From CAYUJH01 sp964394585 (GTDB taxonomy: Bacteria; Bacteroidota; Bacteroidia; Cytophagales; Flammeovirgaceae): a stretch of DNA of 22,826 nt. The stretch is from positions 1-22,826 of the forward strand of contig CAYMYI010000065.1 in the NCBI GenBank assembly GCA_964394585.1. Direction: 5' to 3'. Shown here one piece after another: positions 1-10,056 of the stretch. Each line of letters opens with the position of its first letter. Within the stretch, counting starts at the first letter, position 1. Under the pieces are notes generated by a model that searched no databases, was not told the DNA's origin, and worked only from the letters and a program-made list of their open reading frames with translations. A program made the position numbers and the translations under genes.

Positions 1-3000
1 CCAGGGGCAGGAGCTACAACCACATTCACACTGCGTGGTGGCGTAGTACACCCATCCACTGTAGCAGATACCGTGTATATTCCTGCATCGGCTGGGACTA
101 CGCTTGTGAATGATAAGTTCGGACCGGTAGGCGCTGTTCTCGCTCCATTGGGCACAGTCCAATTATAGGTTACCGTAGTGCCAGAGTATGTAGTAGAGGT
201 TAAGTCTAAGGTACTGCCTTCACAAACATTCAAATCGCCAGTAATGTCAGGTTGTGCAGGCTGCGCGGTTACGTTGGCTACAATGGTTTCAGATACTGAA
301 CAGCCTCCACCACCAGGAGCCGTTACGGTTAAGGTATACAATCCATCGGCTGCAGTAGTCGCATTGGCAATCGTTGCCGTTCGGAAGTTCGAAGTAAACC
401 CGTTCGGGCCACTCCATGCATACGTTGTTCCGGCAGGGTAAGCCGTTGTAGTGCTTAGTACTAAATTATCACCGGCACAAATACCAGGCGCTGTGAGGGC
501 TGGGATGGTTAGGCTTGGCGTAACATCCACCACCAAATCATTCGAGATTGGCGAAGTACACCCATCTACGGTTACACTCAAGGTATACGTTCCCGCATTA
601 GCAGGAGAAGCAGGGTTAATCACTAGCGTTGGGTTATTTACTGCTGGCGATATCGGCGTTCCGTTTCTGCGCCATGTATAAACAACTGAAGTACCTGTAT
701 ACGCTCCTGTGCTGATGCGAATTTCATCGCCCTCGCAAATAGGGCTACCCCCGGTCAAGGAAAGGGTCGGTTGGGCTACCGGAGGACTAACCGCTAAAAT
801 GGTTTGTGCTAAAATTGAAGTACATGACCCTCGGATTGTTTCCACTTGTACTGTGTATGTTCCGCTTACTGCATCGACTACATCTAACGTAGGATCGTTC
901 GTTTTTACACTAGTAAGAGGGGTTCCTCCACCAGCAGGGTCTGGGTATGTCCATGTGTACTGATAATCTTCTGTAGCATCCAAATTCGGTACATTTACAG
1001 TGAGTGCTACATCGTCAGTACAAGATGGCGTATTATCTACAATAGCCACTTGGGGTGTTTCTATCAAGTCTAACGTGTACGATGGCGAAGTTACTGCCGT
1101 ACAAGCACCTTTGGTTACTTGCACTCGATAGTCGGTTTCGTCTGTAATGTCTAAGCTGTTAATCACCAATTGGCGGCTGTTGGTGCCTATATTCACAAAT
1201 GTACCAGACCCTACCGGATTTTCTCTTTGCCATTGGTAGATAGTGCCTACGCCAAAGTCAGCCACCTCTAGGGTTACCGTTCCACTGCCATCTACGCAAA
1301 TAGGATTCGGGTTACTCGCCGTAATATTCGGGCTAATCGCCGTTCCTGAAATTACGTTGAGCGTTTCCGTATCAGCTCTATTATATGTATTCAAGTTTGT
1401 AGCACAAGCTGCTCCGCGACCTCTACGCTCTCCTACACACGAAGAATAAATAGGAGATGTTGCCACAGCCGTAGGCAAGCCTGTAGTAATCAAGTTTGTA
1501 AAGGTTCCGGGCAAACTTTGCCAGTATAAATTAGCTGTGTTGTTGAGGCCTAGCCCGCCACAATTGGCGGCATTATCAATATCTACATCAAAGCGGATTG
1601 TGATGGTTTCTCCCAATAATAACTGATCAATAGTAAAGCCTACAGCGGTAGAGCCTGCCGTAGTACCAGTTGCTAGTACCGTACTTGTACCCGGAGCAGT
1701 GATTACCGGAGCTGCTCCATTATAGGTCATATCCGTTGGGAAAGCATCCTCGATTTCGATATCGTATGCATTTCCTGAAGAGTTCCCTCTGTGCGAAATC
1801 GTAAGAATGACCGTTACTACATCGCCCGGAGCGGCATTGAGCGCACTGTATGTTTTATCAATATCGAGCTGCGGCTCAATTACAAATATTTCAGGAGCTT
1901 CTACCTGAGGCGAATTGACATTTGCATTTCCATTCGAAGGGTCGTTATAATCGTAACGAGCATAGTTATTCATATCATCGCCATTATTTACTTGTGGCGC
2001 ATTTGCTACAGTAGCGTAATAGCGAATCACTAATTCTTCAATATCGGCATCGTTTTCAGCATTGGTAAAATCACCAAAGTTAAAGTCCAATCGGTCGCCT
2101 TGTTGTTGGTCTTGTCCTCCTGAATTCGTTACAGTGGGTACAATCGTGGTAAAATCGGCAGCAACAGAAGAGGAAATATTTGTCGGGTTTGCATTAAAAA
2201 CCGAAATGCTACGCACCCCGACAAACACTAATCCATCGGTATCTCGATCTAACTGGTCGGTTACATTCAAATCGAGTGTAGTTCCTTCCGGAATCGGGAA
2301 ACGTATTTCATACTCTACTACCTCTCCTATCTGAATATTTGAAGCGATGCCCACATTGGGGTAAATACTTTGTACCGTTTTAGAGATACCCCCAGGGCGT
2401 ATTCCAAAAATTTCAGCATCGTCGGTAATCGGCGGTTCAGGGGTTGCCCCAGGTGCGCTAGAGAAGGTAACTTCTACTTGGTTGGTTAACTCAATCGGCT
2501 GCGGAATATCGCCGTCAATTTGTGCAGTATAGGTAATTCGTAGGATATTATTCCCTCCGGTAGGTTCTAGGTACACGCTTAAATCGCTACGTGAACTTAG
2601 CCCTGCCCCTGTAAACATATCGCCAAGGGATGCTGCGCCAAAGAACCCGGTAAAGGCAGCCCCGGAGGTTATATCGGTAAAGACCGTGCCATTCCCTCGC
2701 TCTATGAGCGTTACTATTGGCGAAGAAAGCCCGCTAGGAAGCACATCGCTAATATTCAAATCGTACGCGCGGCTAACAGGGTCGGTATTGGTGATGGTTA
2801 CTTGGAAGGTAACCTGATCTCCCCCATCGGCATCGTTTAGAGTACCTGCCGTAATGGAAGACGCCGTGTTGTCTGTTGCAATGATTCGCTTATCGGCGGT
2901 GAGCTCTGGGCGCACTATTACCACAGAGTCGGAAACGGCACTTCTGGTAAAATTACCTGGCGGAGGGTTCGGGTTGTCGTACGAAAGCACCGCTTCATTA

Positions 3001-6000
3001 TTCAATTCCACCCCTTCGGCATTGGCGGCAATATTGCGTATCCGTGCCTGATAAGTGATATCGACATATTCCTCGATGGCTTCGTCGGCATCGGTATTCG
3101 TAACGCTCCCCAAATCAAACGCTAAGAGAGTACGCGAATCGGTTCCACTAATCGGCGATTGAAGTGTGAAATTCGGGGCAACCACCGGGTTGTTCGATGT
3201 AGTGATTTCGCCCGAACCAATCAAATCCACTGGTGTTGGAGTGGTATTGTCGATTGCCGATAACGCCGCAGTGCTTGTAAGGTACTGTAGCCCTGCATCC
3301 AGTGTGTCATAAATTACTACATCGTTGGCTACCCCTTCAGGAATGGTAAACCGGATACGATACGTGATGGTATCAAGTACGTTTGCTTGAGCCGTTCCGG
3401 TGTAGCCGTTCGTGCGGGCAATAATTTGCTTTTCAAACGATGGGATTCCTTCTACACTAATCGTTGCTGAGCCTTCGTCGTTCAGTTGCACACAACTAGA
3501 AGGGTCGCAACCATCGCTCAAAAAATAAGAGGCACGAGCGGTGTTGGGGAAATCTTGGTTGAGTTCTACGGTAGAAACAATGTCTGCCCGTACTACTAAA
3601 AGGACGGTTTCAGGTCCATAACTATCGCCTCCTCCTGCATTTTGAGTGGCAGGATTTCGCTGTGGTAGCGAGTAAAGAGGTGAGGGCGGCCCGGGCAAAT
3701 CGGTACCAGTTATGGTAATGCCTGTGGGGCCGGTAATCGAACCTGTATAATGAGTACCGGGGTTCAGAACAGTTCCCCCATCTACCACACCATTGCCCCT
3801 GCGCACTTCTACCAAGGTTACATTCTCCAAATCAGCCGCATCAAAAATCTCTCGAATCTGCAACCCATAGGCATCCGCTTCTTCGCTTTGATTTTCTACA
3901 ATGATTAAAAACTCGAGGTCTGAGCTTTTATTAATCCGATCGATATTAGGCGCATAATCGGCAGGGTCGAAGGTAAGACCTCCAATTCGTTCACGCACTA
4001 ACTTGGTTACCACAATCTCCGGGCGAATAAGCGTGAAAGGAGGTGCTGAGTTCGATACAGAACCTCCGGTATAATTCCAATCTACATCGTTGGTAATGGT
4101 GGAGGCATCTATTTCTTCCACCAATTCAGCCGCGTATACAATCGTGATGATTTCGTCGTCGCCATCGTTGTTTGCTGTGTTGACAATTGTTCCTAAGTTG
4201 ATGGTAACAACGTTATCTTCTCCCCCACCGGCATCGCTTGTGATAACCGTGGGCGTTGTATTGTACGTTAAATCGCCTCCAGCATTATCGGTAATGCTAA
4301 ATACGGTAGGTGTACCCGTGTAATAGCGAAGGTTCGGGTGCATGTTGTCCACGATTATCGAATTAGGCACTTCACCTTCCGGTACATTTAACTGAATTGT
4401 GTACACCACAAAGTCGCCAACTTCTCCAAAATCGTCGGGATCGCTAGTGTTAGAAAGATCGCCTGGAAGTGAAGGGGTAGGCCAGTTGGCAAGTGTATTG
4501 TATAGTGGGCTGCGTGTTTTGGTAACTGCTGCTTGTACGGCTACTGTGGCAGCGTCGGTATCGGGTTTGTAGTATGGTGCCGGCGGGTCGCCTTGAGCGG
4601 CTGCATCGACATCGTGGATGTTTTTCCACTGTACATTTGCGTTGTTTGTGATGGTCGTTGGTTCTACATCGGTTCTGATATCCGCTGTGTATTCAATATA
4701 GATTACATCTGGTCCCCCATTGTTTAAACTGGTAATATCAACACCATCGGTAGGGGCTATCTCGCTGCCTGCATTGGCATTCATCACTAAACCACTTCCT
4801 GTAAATAAGTCGGAGTTTGTACCCAATACATTTCCACTGAAGTACCCTGCCACATTGTTACCATCGCCATCGGTAATAGAAATTACATTGAAATTTTCTA
4901 AGTTACTTGCGGCTTCAGCATCTTGGACTTTTACCTGCCGCGCCGGGGCAAGCCCTTCGTTGACAATGGTTAAGCGGTAGGTAATTTGATCACCTCCATC
5001 AGCTCCTTGGGTAATGTTGCCATCGAGCGGATATTCTGCCGCTGCCAAAGGAGGGGTAATGACTGCCGCAGGATTATCTGATGCGCGAATACCCTTGGTA
5101 ATGGTAAGTTTTGGCGCTCCTACTAAAATAAGAATGGATGATGCCGCTTGTGCGGGCGTTTGGTCGGTACCTGCTTGCAAGAAGTTGGTATGGAAGAGGG
5201 CGTCGTCAAAAGGTTTATCGGTTACGGTTACCTCTACAATAATTGAAATTTTAATTGCCTCATCACCGGCAGCATCGTTATCTAAATCGCCAAAGTTGAT
5301 GCGGAAATAATTGCGCGACGCATCAATAAAAATATCATCTACCGGAAGCAATGCGGAAGATTGGTCTTCGGTAGAGTACCGCAACGAACCTGCAGAGCCT
5401 GCCGGGTCAATCGTATTGCTCGTTTCGTATGCATTGAACTCGGTAACGTCGAAAATAGGCAGGGGCAAAAATTCTTCGAAGAAGATATCACCTGCATCTC
5501 CTGAAAGCACCGTCATCTCTAATTCATAGATGACGGTTTCTCCGGGCACAAATGCTTGGTTAGGCCCTTTCGGGTTTAGGATATCTTTTTCAATAATCAC
5601 TGGAGAAATAGTGATGGGGGCATTATCGCCGTTGAAACAGCTTGCGCCTTCATCGAGCACATACGAAATACGGGCAGTAGGTGTAAGCGTTTCGCGCGCA
5701 ACGATAGGGTCTCCGGGAGGTACTAAATAGTTTTGGTCGATGCGCGCCCGATACGTAAGCGAGCCTGAAACACCACCGTCAGGGATTAACACATTCCCTG
5801 ACTCTACTTGGTAGCGCGAAGCAATATCCCATGTAATGACCGTTTTACCCGTGCCTGGATTTTTCGAGAAGGCAGGTGTAACCAGCCCATCCAAATCTTC
5901 GCCTGCAACGATAGCATCCGTCATTGCAATAAACGTCATCCCGTCGGGTAACGTCAGTTCAATTTCCAACTCGTCAACCTGCGAATTACTATACTCGTTT

Positions 6001-7151
6001 ATTTGGTAATTGATGGTAAAATCCACAAAATCATCGGGTTGATAGCCCTGTTCTCCTGCAGCGATAGGCGTAGTAGGGCTGTGTTGTACCGTAAGATGGC
6101 GGGCAATTACATCGGAAGTAGCCGACGCAGTTGCCGGGGTAATAGGCGCAGTATTGTAAGTGCCCCCTGTTAACACTACCTGGTTCGATAACACATCTTG
6201 GTCGCATACTCCTTGGTTCAAAATATCAATAATGAACGCACGGTATTCAATGGTGAGGTCGCCTCCGCCAATGCCGCCGGTAACGCCACAGCCGGGCGTT
6301 GCACACTGTATTTCTAGCGTCCCGCCATCCGTACCTCCTGCAATCAGTGCTTGATTCATCGTTGCCGGATTGTAATTTACAGTAAGCCCACCGGTAACTG
6401 TTACCGAATTGGGGTCTAGTTTTAGACCGCTTGGCAGTGCATCAGAAAGTACCATGTCGGTGATGGTTTGCCCATCGGCAATATCTACCGAAATGCTATA
6501 ATCCATCATCCATACGGGTCCTGGAGGACGCTCGCCACGCGGCGCATTGTTAGATTTACTTAACTCATAAAGCTTCGGAATTACACTTCGCGTGTTAGTA
6601 CCCCCGAAGATAATGCCGTTCCCTTCAGGGTCTGAGCCTAACTCGTAAAGAGGGCGCAACGAAATCGGGATAGGAACACCTACTTGCGCATCGGGGAAGT
6701 TGCGAATTTTCACGCAAAACTCTAAGGTTAACGGTACGCTGTTTTCCACTACCGAACCTACCGGTAGCTGAATTGCCAGAGCCGTACCCCCTTGGGGCAA
6801 GTTAATGAGTGCATCGTTCGGGTCGCCTCCATCGCGCTCGATACGCGCTGCGAGAACGGCATCGGTTACGCTACCCCCGGGCGGCACATTCAAAAACTCT
6901 TGGATAGAGCCTGCTCCAATGCTCCCTCCCATAAATGTAAGGCTTTGGTACTCTATGCCTGGAGGAAATATGGCATGTACCATAGGGTTGTAACCTTCTG
7001 CCCCTGCATTGGAAAGCACCGCTTCGAAGCAAAAGGTCTCGTTAATAAAGTTTTCTCCTGGTGTACCGTTCGTAATACTTGGCACTTGTGCCAAGGCTGT
7101 TTTTACGAACAATACGGAAATTACTACTAGTGGAAGTACAATTCTTTTCAT
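1..7151 (-). CDS. Giant secreted adhesin (adhesin B), DUF11-like and Ig-like repeats; 3' end outside window
   Basis: The frame opens at an ATG at 7149-7151 and stays open to the low edge, giving at least 2,383 residues with no stop seen; I checked the frame at several points. Residues 1-22 form a type I signal peptide: a Lys-Arg start, a hydrophobic core and an ALA-Q cleavage site. Residues about 23-1920 are about eleven DUF11-like/isopeptide-type beta-sandwich units of 160-190 residues each. Their hallmarks are 'RPE...TK' starts, 'GGDQ' strands and 'DxLPSGL' motifs. Residues about 1936-2383 are five Ig/PKD-like domains with recurrent Cys, Trp and 'GxYT' motifs. Proteins of this kind in Bacteroidota are usually exported by the type IX system and end in a sorting domain; that end lies outside the window, so T9SS export is inferred. 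The gene follows OmpA-1 by 98 bp on the same strand and may share its transcript. The role is probably cell-surface adhesion or gliding, and the ligand is unknown. Confidence 0.9.
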   Translation of the reverse strand, partial: MKRIVLPLVVISVLFVKTALAQVPSITNGTPGENFINETFCFEAVLSNAGAEGYNPMVHAIFPPGIEYQSLTFMGGSIGAGSIQEFLNVPPGGSVTDAVLAARIERDGGDPNDALINLPQGGTALAIQLPVGSVVENSVPLTLEFCVKIRNFPDAQVGVPIPISLRPLYELGSDPEGNGIIFGGTNTRSVIPKLYELSKSNNAPRGERPPGPVWMMDYSISVDIADGQTITDMVLSDALPSGLKLDPNSVTVTGGLTVNYNPATMNQALIAGGTDGGTLEIQCATPGCGVTGGIGGGDLTIEYRAFIIDILNQGVCDQDVLSNQVVLTGGTYNTAPITPATASATSDVIARHLTVQHSPTTPIAAGEQGYQPDDFVDFTINYQINEYSNSQVDELEIELTLPDGMTFIAMTDAIVAGEDLDGLVTPAFSKNPGTGKTVITWDIASRYQVESGNVLIPDGGVSGSLTYRARIDQNYLVPPGDPIVARETLTPTARISYVLDEGASCFNGDNAPITISPVIIEKDILNPKGPNQAFVPGETVIYELEMTVLSGDAGDIFFEEFLPLPIFDVTEFNAYETSNTIDPAGSAGSLRYSTEDQSSALLPVDDIFIDASRNYFRINFGDLDNDAAGDEAIKISIIVEVTVTDKPFDDALFHTNFLQAGTDQTPAQAASSILILVGAPKLTITKGIRASDNPAAVITPPLAAAEYPLDGNITQGADGGDQITYRLTIVNEGLAPARQVKVQDAEAASNLENFNVISITDGDGNNVAGYFSGNVLGTNSDLFTGSGLVMNANAGSEIAPTDGVDITSLNNGGPDVIYIEYTADIRTDVEPTTITNNANVQWKNIHDVDAAAQGDPPAPYYKPDTDAATVAVQAAVTKTRSPLYNTLANWPTPSLPGDLSNTSDPDDFGEVGDFVVYTIQLNVPEGEVPNSIIVDNMHPNLRYYTGTPTVFSITDNAGGDLTYNTTPTVITSDAGGGEDNVVTINLGTIVNTANNDGDDEIITIVYAAELVEEIDASTITNDVDWNYTGGSVSNSAPPFTLIRPEIVVTKLVRERIGGLTFDPADYAPNIDRINKSSDLEFLIIVENQSEEADAYGLQIREIFDAADLENVTLVEVRRGNGVVDGGTVLNPGTHYTGSITGPTGITITGTDLPGPPSPLYSLPQRNPATQNAGGGDSYGPETVLLVVRADIVSTVELNQDFPNTARASYFLSDGCDPSSCVQLNDEGSATISVEGIPSFEKQIIARTNGYTGTAQANVLDTITYRIRFTIPEGVANDVVIYDTLDAGLQYLTSTAALSAIDNTTPTPVDLIGSGEITTSNNPVVAPNFTLQSPISGTDSRTLLAFDLGSVTNTDADEAIEEYVDITYQARIRNIAANAEGVELNNEAVLSYDNPNPPPGNFTRSAVSDSVVIVRPELTADKRIIATDNTASSITAGTLNDADGGDQVTFQVTITNTDPVSRAYDLNISDVLPSGLSSPIVTLIERGNGTVFTDITSGAAFTGFFGAASLGDMFTGAGLSSRSDLSVYLEPTGGNNILRITYTAQIDGDIPQPIELTNQVEVTFSSAPGATPEPPITDDAEIFGIRPGGISKTVQSIYPNVGIASNIQIGEVVEYEIRFPIPEGTTLDLNVTDQLDRDTDGLVFVGVRSISVFNANPTNISSSVAADFTTIVPTVTNSGGQDQQQGDRLDFNFGDFTNAENDADIEELVIRYYATVANAPQVNNGDDMNNYARYDYNDPSNGNANVNSPQVEAPEIFVIEPQLDIDKTYSALNAAPGDVVTVILTISHRGNSSGNAYDIEIEDAFPTDMTYNGAAPVITAPGTSTVLATGTTAGSTAVGFTIDQLLLGETITIRFDVDIDNAANCGGLGLNNTANLYWQSLPGTFTNLITTGLPTAVATSPIYSSCVGERRGRGAACATNLNTYNRADTETLNVISGTAISPNITASNPNPICVDGSGTVTLEVADFGVGTIYQWQRENPVGSGTFVNIGTNSRQLVINSLDITDETDYRVQVTKGACTAVTSPSYTLDLIETPQVAIVDNTPSCTDDVALTVNVPNLDATEDYQYTWTYPDPAGGGTPLTSVKTNDPTLDVVDAVSGTYTVQVETIRGSCTSILAQTILAVSPPVAQPTLSLTGGSPICEGDEIRISTGAYTGTSVVYTWRRNGTPISPAVNNPTLVINPASPANAGTYTLSVTVDGCTSPISNDLVVDVTPSLTIPALTAPGICAGDNLVLSTTTAYPAGTTYAWSGPNGFTSNFRTATIANATTAADGLYTLTVTAPGGGGCSVSETIVANVTAQPAQPDITGDLNVCEGSTLDLTSTTYSGTTVTYNWTVPNGARTAPTGPNLSFTSVVPADAGIYTVSATVDGCTTPPRSVNVVVAPAP
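3..1350 (-). repeat. Five Ig/PKD-like domains in adhesin B
   Basis: Five domains of roughly 85-90 residues follow the DUF11-like array. Each has an early Cys after a short Pro-rich lead (for example 'ICVDG', 'ICEGDE', 'ICAGDN', 'VCEGST'), a central Trp in a 'Y.W' strand, a 'GTYTLSV'-like strand and a second Cys ('DGCTSP', 'GGCSVS', 'DGCTTP'). These are typical of Ig-like and PKD-like domains in Bacteroidota surface proteins. The two cysteines per domain could pair, which is inferred. The array probably continues past the window edge. Confidence 0.75.
1400..6590 (-). repeat. Alternating DUF11-like repeat units in adhesin B
   Basis: Units begin near 6575, 6095, 5595, 5095, 4535, 4010, 3440, 2900, 2380 and 1870, reading down the minus strand. 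One more divergent unit lies at the N-terminus. The units alternate between two subtypes. One starts with a 'RPEL/I..TK' type segment and often carries 'GGDQ' and 'AYDL' strands (units near 5095, 4010, 2900 and 1870). The other carries 'VxYxIxFxxPEG' and a 'VxDxL' strand (units near 5595, 4535, 3440 and 2380). Protein similarity is clear by eye, but the DNA has diverged, so the array looks old. Boundaries are approximate. Confidence 0.7.
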
Positions 7152-7249
7152 GTGCTTAGAAAGTCAGTAGCTATTTTGCTTGATGTAATTTTTAAAGTGA
7201 GATGATATCTGAGTTTTTATATTCTCGATTAAGTATAGAGATATACCTA

Positions 7250-9595
7250 CTATTTGCGTGAGGAGGCATTGGCTTTGGCGGCGTTATTTTTATCATCGCC
7301 AATAATGAAATGCTCATATTCTTTACTGTTCACGGTTCCTTCGAAGTAGGTAACCACAAACTCTACCCTCCGATTACGCTGATGTTGCAACTCGGTACAT
7401 GGTACTTCATCGGCACATTCATTCTTCAATACATATTCTCCAAAGCCTTTCCAGGTGAGGCGGTCGGGGTTAATGCCCCGCTGAATTAGATAGTTTCTAG
7501 CAGATTTTGCTCGATTGTCGGAAAGGGTTTCATTGTATTTGAAAGGAGCACGCGAATCGGTATGCGCTCTAATTTCCCCTTTCATTTCGGGGTACTGCGT
7601 CATTAAGCGGTATACATCTTCTAAGCCTGCTTGGGCATCGGGGCGAATATTGTACTTATCAAGGTCGAAGTACACATTGTATAACTCTATGACCGTTCCC
7701 TCTTCGATAGAAGCATAACTTCCTAAGAGTTCATCAAATTCGGTAGCATCAAAGTCCATTGGGATTTCGCTTTCTACCAAATCGCCGCATTCGGCTTCTT
7801 GGGTTGAAAACTCCGTGGCTTGGCGGAAAAAACCGTCTTTTTCCGCAACGAGCACATAGTTACAGTTCTCGTCGAGGTCGAAATCGTAGTAGCCGTCGTC
7901 GCCGGTAATCATGGTTTGCCGCTCCCCGGTACACTTGTTTACCAAGGTTACTGTGGCCCCTGCAAGTGGCTTCGCACAGTCGTTATTAAGTACTGGCCCG
8001 CGAGTGGTTAAACGGCAAGGGTCTTCCGGGCAAAACGAAAGCCATACTTCCACTTCGCGGTTCTCTTGGAGTTTTGTTAAATCGAGCACAGCCGTTCCAT
8101 CGCATCCCCCGGCACAAAACCCAAACCCTTCTTTAGTAGCCTTTAAATTGTAAACGGCATCTTCGGGAACGCTGACGGTAAATCGTCCATCAAAATCACT
8201 GTACGTTGTTATTACCGAAGAACCATTGGGTAAGTTCACGGCAACATTGGCATCTTCAATGCGCGTACTGTCTTTACAATTAATCACCGTGCCCACAATT
8301 CGAATTCGGTTATCGCGCTCAAAGTAATAAATATCATCGCCACGCCCAGAGCGGTTCGAAGTAAACCAACCGGTCATTTCTTCTTCGTCGATAATTACCC
8401 CAAAGTCGTCGCGGTTCCCATTCAGAGGAGCCCCCATGTTTTCAGGGTTTTCCCACATCCATACGTCTTGGTATCGAGAGTCTTTTTTCTGAGCACGAAA
8501 AATATCGAGTCCGCCTAACCCTACATGCAAGTCAGAAGAAAAATATAAGCTTCCGTTTTCGTGTAAGTAAGGGAACACCTCGTTGCCGGCAGTATTGATT
8601 TCAGCTCCTAAATTGATAGGCTCTCCCCACTCCCCATCTTGTAGCCATACAATGTATAAATCCATTTGCCCAAACCCACCGGGCATATCTGAGGCAAATA
8701 CCATAAAAGTAGTATCGCGTGCTAAGGCTGGGTGCGCACAATGATATTCATTATTATTGAATGGCAACTCGTTAGGGGTTGTCCACTTTCCTTCCCCTTC
8801 TAGCTGTGTTTGGTAAATTTTAAGGCGTGTATTTTTCTCTTTGTCAAATCCTCTTCCTCGTTTCCCATAATCGTTGCGAGTGAAGTACATCACATCGGCA
8901 TACTGATTGAAACTCACCGGCCCTTCGTGAAACTTAGAATTGATTTGTTTGCTAAACTGTTCTGGTTCGCCCCATTCTTCGCCTTCTTCTTCGCTAGGGC
9001 GTACTACATACAAATCTACAAAGTCTTGGTTGGTCCATCGGTCAATAATAGATGTGCCGCCATTTTTTCGGTTCGAAGCAAACACCAACGCACTATCTTG
9101 AAAGTACATGGGGCTAAAATCTAACCGGTCAGAATTAAACGGTGCTTTTCGGATAAGGTAATCTTTATTCTCCAAGCCCTTTTCGGCAAGCCGCTTTGCA
9201 TACGCTGCCAATCGCAATGCATTCGACTCATTACTTGTTCCTGTTTCTTTTGTGGCGTATTGGTTAAACCAATAACTAGCCTCCTCGTATTTGCCGTTGC
9301 TCAGCAACATTTGCGCATAATAGAGGTAGCCTTCGGGGCGTTCGTCGAGCTTAACTGCCTTGGCGAACCATAATTCTGCTTTGCGAAACTCACTGTTTAA
9401 ACGGTAAGAGTTTGCTAAGTTAAACAAAGCATCCCCGTTGTAAGGGTCTTCTTCCACTACTTTCAGATACTTCTCAATCGCTTCTTGTAGCGATTTCTGC
9501 GAATACTCACTTTCAGCAGAATACTCTTGCGCTACACTAACAGAAACCTTACATAGCATTGCAAGCAAGCACAGATAGATGATTTTACGTTTCAT
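7250..9595 (-). CDS. OmpA-family envelope protein with TPR, beta-propeller and two carboxypeptidase-regulatory-like domains (OmpA-1)
   Basis: This 781-residue protein starts at an ATG and has a type I signal peptide (residues 1-23, 'SVAQ' site). No lipobox is visible. TPR-like helices span about 25-125. A PD40/WD40-like beta-propeller spans about 150-430, with 'FASNRKNGG', 'FASDMPGG', 'YFSSDLHVGLGG' and 'TSNRSGRGDDI' blades. Two carboxypeptidase-regulatory-like beta-sandwiches follow at about 432-495 and 527-590, then an OmpA C-terminal domain at about 640-755. The OmpA domain keeps the residues that contact diaminopimelate, Asp680 and Arg695, so peptidoglycan binding is expected. The order of domains matches PorE of the type IX system and the OmpA proteins found next to SprF/SprB. 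It lies directly upstream of adhesin B and probably tethers a surface assembly to the cell wall. It could equally be a general stress-type OmpA paralogue. Nine cysteines cluster between about 438 and 607. Confidence 0.9.
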   Translation of the reverse strand: MKRKIIYLCLLAMLCKVSVSVAQEYSAESEYSQKSLQEAIEKYLKVVEEDPYNGDALFNLANSYRLNSEFRKAELWFAKAVKLDERPEGYLYYAQMLLSNGKYEEASYWFNQYATKETGTSNESNALRLAAYAKRLAEKGLENKDYLIRKAPFNSDRLDFSPMYFQDSALVFASNRKNGGTSIIDRWTNQDFVDLYVVRPSEEEGEEWGEPEQFSKQINSKFHEGPVSFNQYADVMYFTRNDYGKRGRGFDKEKNTRLKIYQTQLEGEGKWTTPNELPFNNNEYHCAHPALARDTTFMVFASDMPGGFGQMDLYIVWLQDGEWGEPINLGAEINTAGNEVFPYLHENGSLYFSSDLHVGLGGLDIFRAQKKDSRYQDVWMWENPENMGAPLNGNRDDFGVIIDEEEMTGWFTSNRSGRGDDIYYFERDNRIRIVGTVINCKDSTRIEDANVAVNLPNGSSVITTYSDFDGRFTVSVPEDAVYNLKATKEGFGFCAGGCDGTAVLDLTKLQENREVEVWLSFCPEDPCRLTTRGPVLNNDCAKPLAGATVTLVNKCTGERQTMITGDDGYYDFDLDENCNYVLVAEKDGFFRQATEFSTQEAECGDLVESEIPMDFDATEFDELLGSYASIEEGTVIELYNVYFDLDKYNIRPDAQAGLEDVYRLMTQYPEMKGEIRAHTDSRAPFKYNETLSDNRAKSARNYLIQRGINPDRLTWKGFGEYVLKNECADEVPCTELQHQRNRRVEFVVTYFEGTVNSKEYEHFIIGDDKNNAAKANASSRK

Positions 9596-9892
9596 AACTG
9601 TTTATTAGAAATTATAACCTAGCGATAAAAATGACTTTTAAAAATTTGATGAAATAGAGAGGTCGTAACAGCACAGAAGTAAAATCAGAAAAGCGTGTTT
9701 GAGCTTGTTCACAATACGTACCTTACTGATTAGGAGGATAATAGAGTTTTTTTTAACAGTTCTTAGCTACAAAACTAACTAAAATAGAGTGATTTAAGAA
9801 AACCTTATTGCTAGCAAATCGTTATAAATTAATTTTTCTTGTCGTAACGTTAAACTCCTACACTCTTGCTAGGGAGCTCATTCTACTGATTT

Positions 9893-9927
9893 AGAGATGC
9901 CATTCGCAGCTTTTTGAACGCATCTCT
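9893..9927. repeat. 8-bp inverted repeat in the divergent promoter region
   Basis: AGAGATGC at 9893-9900 is matched by GCATCTCT at 9920-9927, with 19 bases between them. There is no T-run next to it, so it is not an intrinsic terminator. Its place between two divergent genes would suit a regulator-binding site, but a chance repeat of this size is possible. Confidence 0.35.
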
Positions 9928-10049
9928 TTAGGGTGCAAACTTTCCTCTTTTGAGCATTCCGTATGACTTCATTTTCTGTGAATTGACTTTCCGGTTTACT
10001 CTTCAAATAATTATTAACAGATGGCTTGAGGTTGTGTACAGTTTTTGAA

Positions 10050-10056
10050 TACTTTG
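10050..10056 (+). promoter_or_regulatory. Weak -7-like element before the lytic transglycosylase
   Basis: TACTTTG lies 45 bp before the start codon at 10102. It is one base shorter than the Bacteroidota -7 consensus TAnnTTTG, and a TTG at 10032-10034 lies 15 bases upstream of it. Position and sequence are suggestive only. Confidence 0.25.

Noticed and set aside
178..6993. Many plus-strand open frames of 60-112 codons opposite adhesin B
   Set aside because: They are antisense to a continuous minus-strand coding frame, their peptides have no recognisable domain, and they arise from the adhesin's codon use.
7250..9595. Calling OmpA-1 the T9SS core lipoprotein PorE
   Set aside because: Domain order is PorE-like, but no lipobox Cys is present and there are no core T9SS genes next to it; a PorE-like paralogue is the safer call.
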